Shown: one piece after another, positions 6,697 to 7,737 of the stretch
Position numbering within the stretch: the stretch's first letter is position 1
How the letters are laid out: every line of letters starts with the position of its first letter
Program-made: the position numbers and the translations under genes
NCBI GenBank assembly: GCA_945949655.1
Contig: CAMFFG010000046.1
Coordinates: 1-7,737 of the forward strand
DNA: 7,737 nucleotides
From: an uncultured Peptococcaceae bacterium
GTDB lineage: Bacteria > Bacillota > Peptococcia > Peptococcales > Peptococcaceae
Direction of reading: 5' to 3'
The notes under the pieces: model-generated
Databases searched by the model: none
What the model was told of the DNA's origin: nothing
Seen by the model: only the letters and a program-made list of their open reading frames with translations

Positions 6697-7454
6697 GATG
6701 TCAGTCCGGAGACCGGTTCTTACTGAAAAATGTAAACTGGGAAATTGAAGAAAAAAGTAGATGGATTATTTTAGGCATGAATGGCAGTGGCAAAACCACG
6801 TTACTTAGCATGCTGGCTGGGTATCAGGATTTTACACATGGACAGATTCTGTACCGTGATACGGATTATCGGGGCTTGAACATTCTGGAAGTGCGTAAAA
6901 AAATGGGCTTCATCAGTAATTCGTATTTTGATCGTATCTATCAAAACGAATCCGTCATGGATTTAATTTTATCAGGATTAAGCGGTACATTTGGATTGGA
7001 GGAAGAGAATATCAGTTCTGCGCATGTGCGTAAGTTGAAACGACTTTTGGAACGAGTTGGACTGCAGGATCGTATGGATGCTTCTTACAGTTGGCTATCG
7101 AAAGGAGAACGGCAGAATATTCTGATTTTGCGCGCGTTACTGGCGCAACCGGAGGTGATGGTTCTGGATGAGCCTATGACAGGCCTGGATGTGGTGAGCA
7201 AACACAAAATGAAACGATTTGTCAAAGGTATGGCAGAAGATGGGCAACAGACGATTCTGTATGTGACACACCATTTTGAAGAGATCTCACCAGATCTATT
7301 TGATTATTGCCTGCTGATGCGTCATGGTCAGGTTTACCAAAGTGGTTTAGTGGAAGATGTGATCAATTCGGAAGTAATCAGTCATTTTCTTCAAAAGTCA
7401 GTTACCATTGACCGTATGCATGACGGCTACTATCAATTACTGTTTCAAAAATAA
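6666..7454 (+). CDS. ABC transporter-type ATPase, YlmA/ModF-like, without a membrane partner in view
   Basis: This 262-residue protein is a single nucleotide-binding domain. Seen: Walker A GMNGSGKT (37-44), signature LSKGERQ (144-150, in place of LSGGQ), Walker B VMVLDEP (164-170) with catalytic E169, D-loop GLD (173-175), and the switch histidine in YVTHH (199-203). The Q-loop region reads MGFISNSYF (80-88), with no glutamine at the usual place. In my recollection that is shared by ATPases of the B. subtilis YlmA/ModF (COG1119) group, which also have the basic signature. The start is ATG 6666, seven bases after AGAGGAGG (6651-6658); an in-frame ATG at 6612 lacks such a site. It overlaps the zinc-ribbon gene and is followed by another gene after 21 bases, so it sits mid-operon. 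Neither neighbour shows membrane segments, so what it drives is unknown: an importer subunit encoded elsewhere, or a soluble role. Confidence 0.9.
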   Translation: MGAIITARGLGCQSGDRFLLKNVNWEIEEKSRWIILGMNGSGKTTLLSMLAGYQDFTHGQILYRDTDYRGLNILEVRKKMGFISNSYFDRIYQNESVMDLILSGLSGTFGLEEENISSAHVRKLKRLLERVGLQDRMDASYSWLSKGERQNILILRALLAQPEVMVLDEPMTGLDVVSKHKMKRFVKGMAEDGQQTILYVTHHFEEISPDLFDYCLLMRHGQVYQSGLVEDVINSEVISHFLQKSVTIDRMHDGYYQLLFQK

Positions 7455-7475
7455 TAGGGAGGAGCGTGATGGAAC

Positions 7476-7737
7476 ATGACGACATCGTTACGGGATGTCA
7501 GTAGTGCGGAAATGGTCCGCAAACTAGCAGAAATGAACTGCTTTGAACAGGAATGTACAGTGTATGGCTATTCATGGCAGCGAAAAAACGGAAAGCGCAT
7601 GTATAGTATGAGCGAAGATGAGTTGTTGATCCAGCAGGCTTTTGAAAATCATTTACAGGAAGGCTGTGGTATGACCCCTGTGCAACGGTGGACAACGCGA
7701 GCTATTGTAAAAGAAGAAACAAAAGAAGATTTATTCC
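7476..7737 (+). CDS. Unrecognised protein, 3' end beyond the window
   Basis: The frame is open from ATG 7476 to the window edge, giving 87 complete codons. GGGAGGAG (7457-7464) lies 11 bases upstream. An ATG at 7469 and a GTG at 7466 are closer to that site, but their frame stops after about a dozen codons. The visible part is hydrophilic and mixed in charge, with two cysteines near the start (C22, C27), WQRKNGKRMY around 35-44 and several Met, Gln and Glu residues. There is no signal peptide or membrane helix. It follows the ATPase gene by 21 bases and is very probably the third gene of that operon. I cannot assign a family from this fragment. Confidence 0.75.
   Translation, partial: MTTSLRDVSSAEMVRKLAEMNCFEQECTVYGYSWQRKNGKRMYSMSEDELLIQQAFENHLQEGCGMTPVQRWTTRAIVKEETKEDLF

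Overview
The window carries six protein-coding genes, all on the + strand, and no RNA genes, insertion sequences or CRISPR arrays that I can see. Strong purine-rich Shine-Dalgarno sites, a moderate base composition and short intergenic gaps with intrinsic terminators suggest a chromosomal stretch of a Bacillota-type bacterium. A Negativicutes-like gut or anaerobic organism is a guess, not something the sequence proves.

Left part (51-4397): two consecutive paralogous genes encode large (685 and 702 residue) alkaline-phosphatase-superfamily hydrolases of the type I phosphodiesterase/nucleotide pyrophosphatase kind. Each keeps a threonine nucleophile and a full set of candidate metal ligands. 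Both carry an unusually long stretch (about 360-380 residues) between the nucleophile and the second metal motif. No secretion signal is visible, so they are probably cytoplasmic. A clear Rho-independent terminator separates them, and the second has its own leader with several perfect palindromes. An 84-base patch is almost identical between the copies at the DNA level while its flanks have diverged even at synonymous sites, which points to gene conversion.

Middle (4398-6056): a 249-base leader with a strong hairpin and an operator-like inverted repeat precedes a 469-residue polytopic membrane protein of the SLC13/ion-transporter type, ended by a good intrinsic terminator. A working hypothesis is that this carrier imports an anionic organic compound, such as an organophosphate or phosphonate, which one or both hydrolases split in the cytoplasm. 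Gene order alone supports this.

Right part (6235-7737): a separate, tightly packed cluster. A small four-cysteine zinc-ribbon protein with a GTG start overlaps by 31 bases an ABC ATPase of the YlmA/ModF-like type with no membrane partner in view. It is followed 21 bases later by an unrecognised gene that runs off the end. Codon use differs between the two halves: the hydrolase genes are strongly biased (CCA for proline, CTG for leucine), as expected for high expression, while the last three genes are more mixed.
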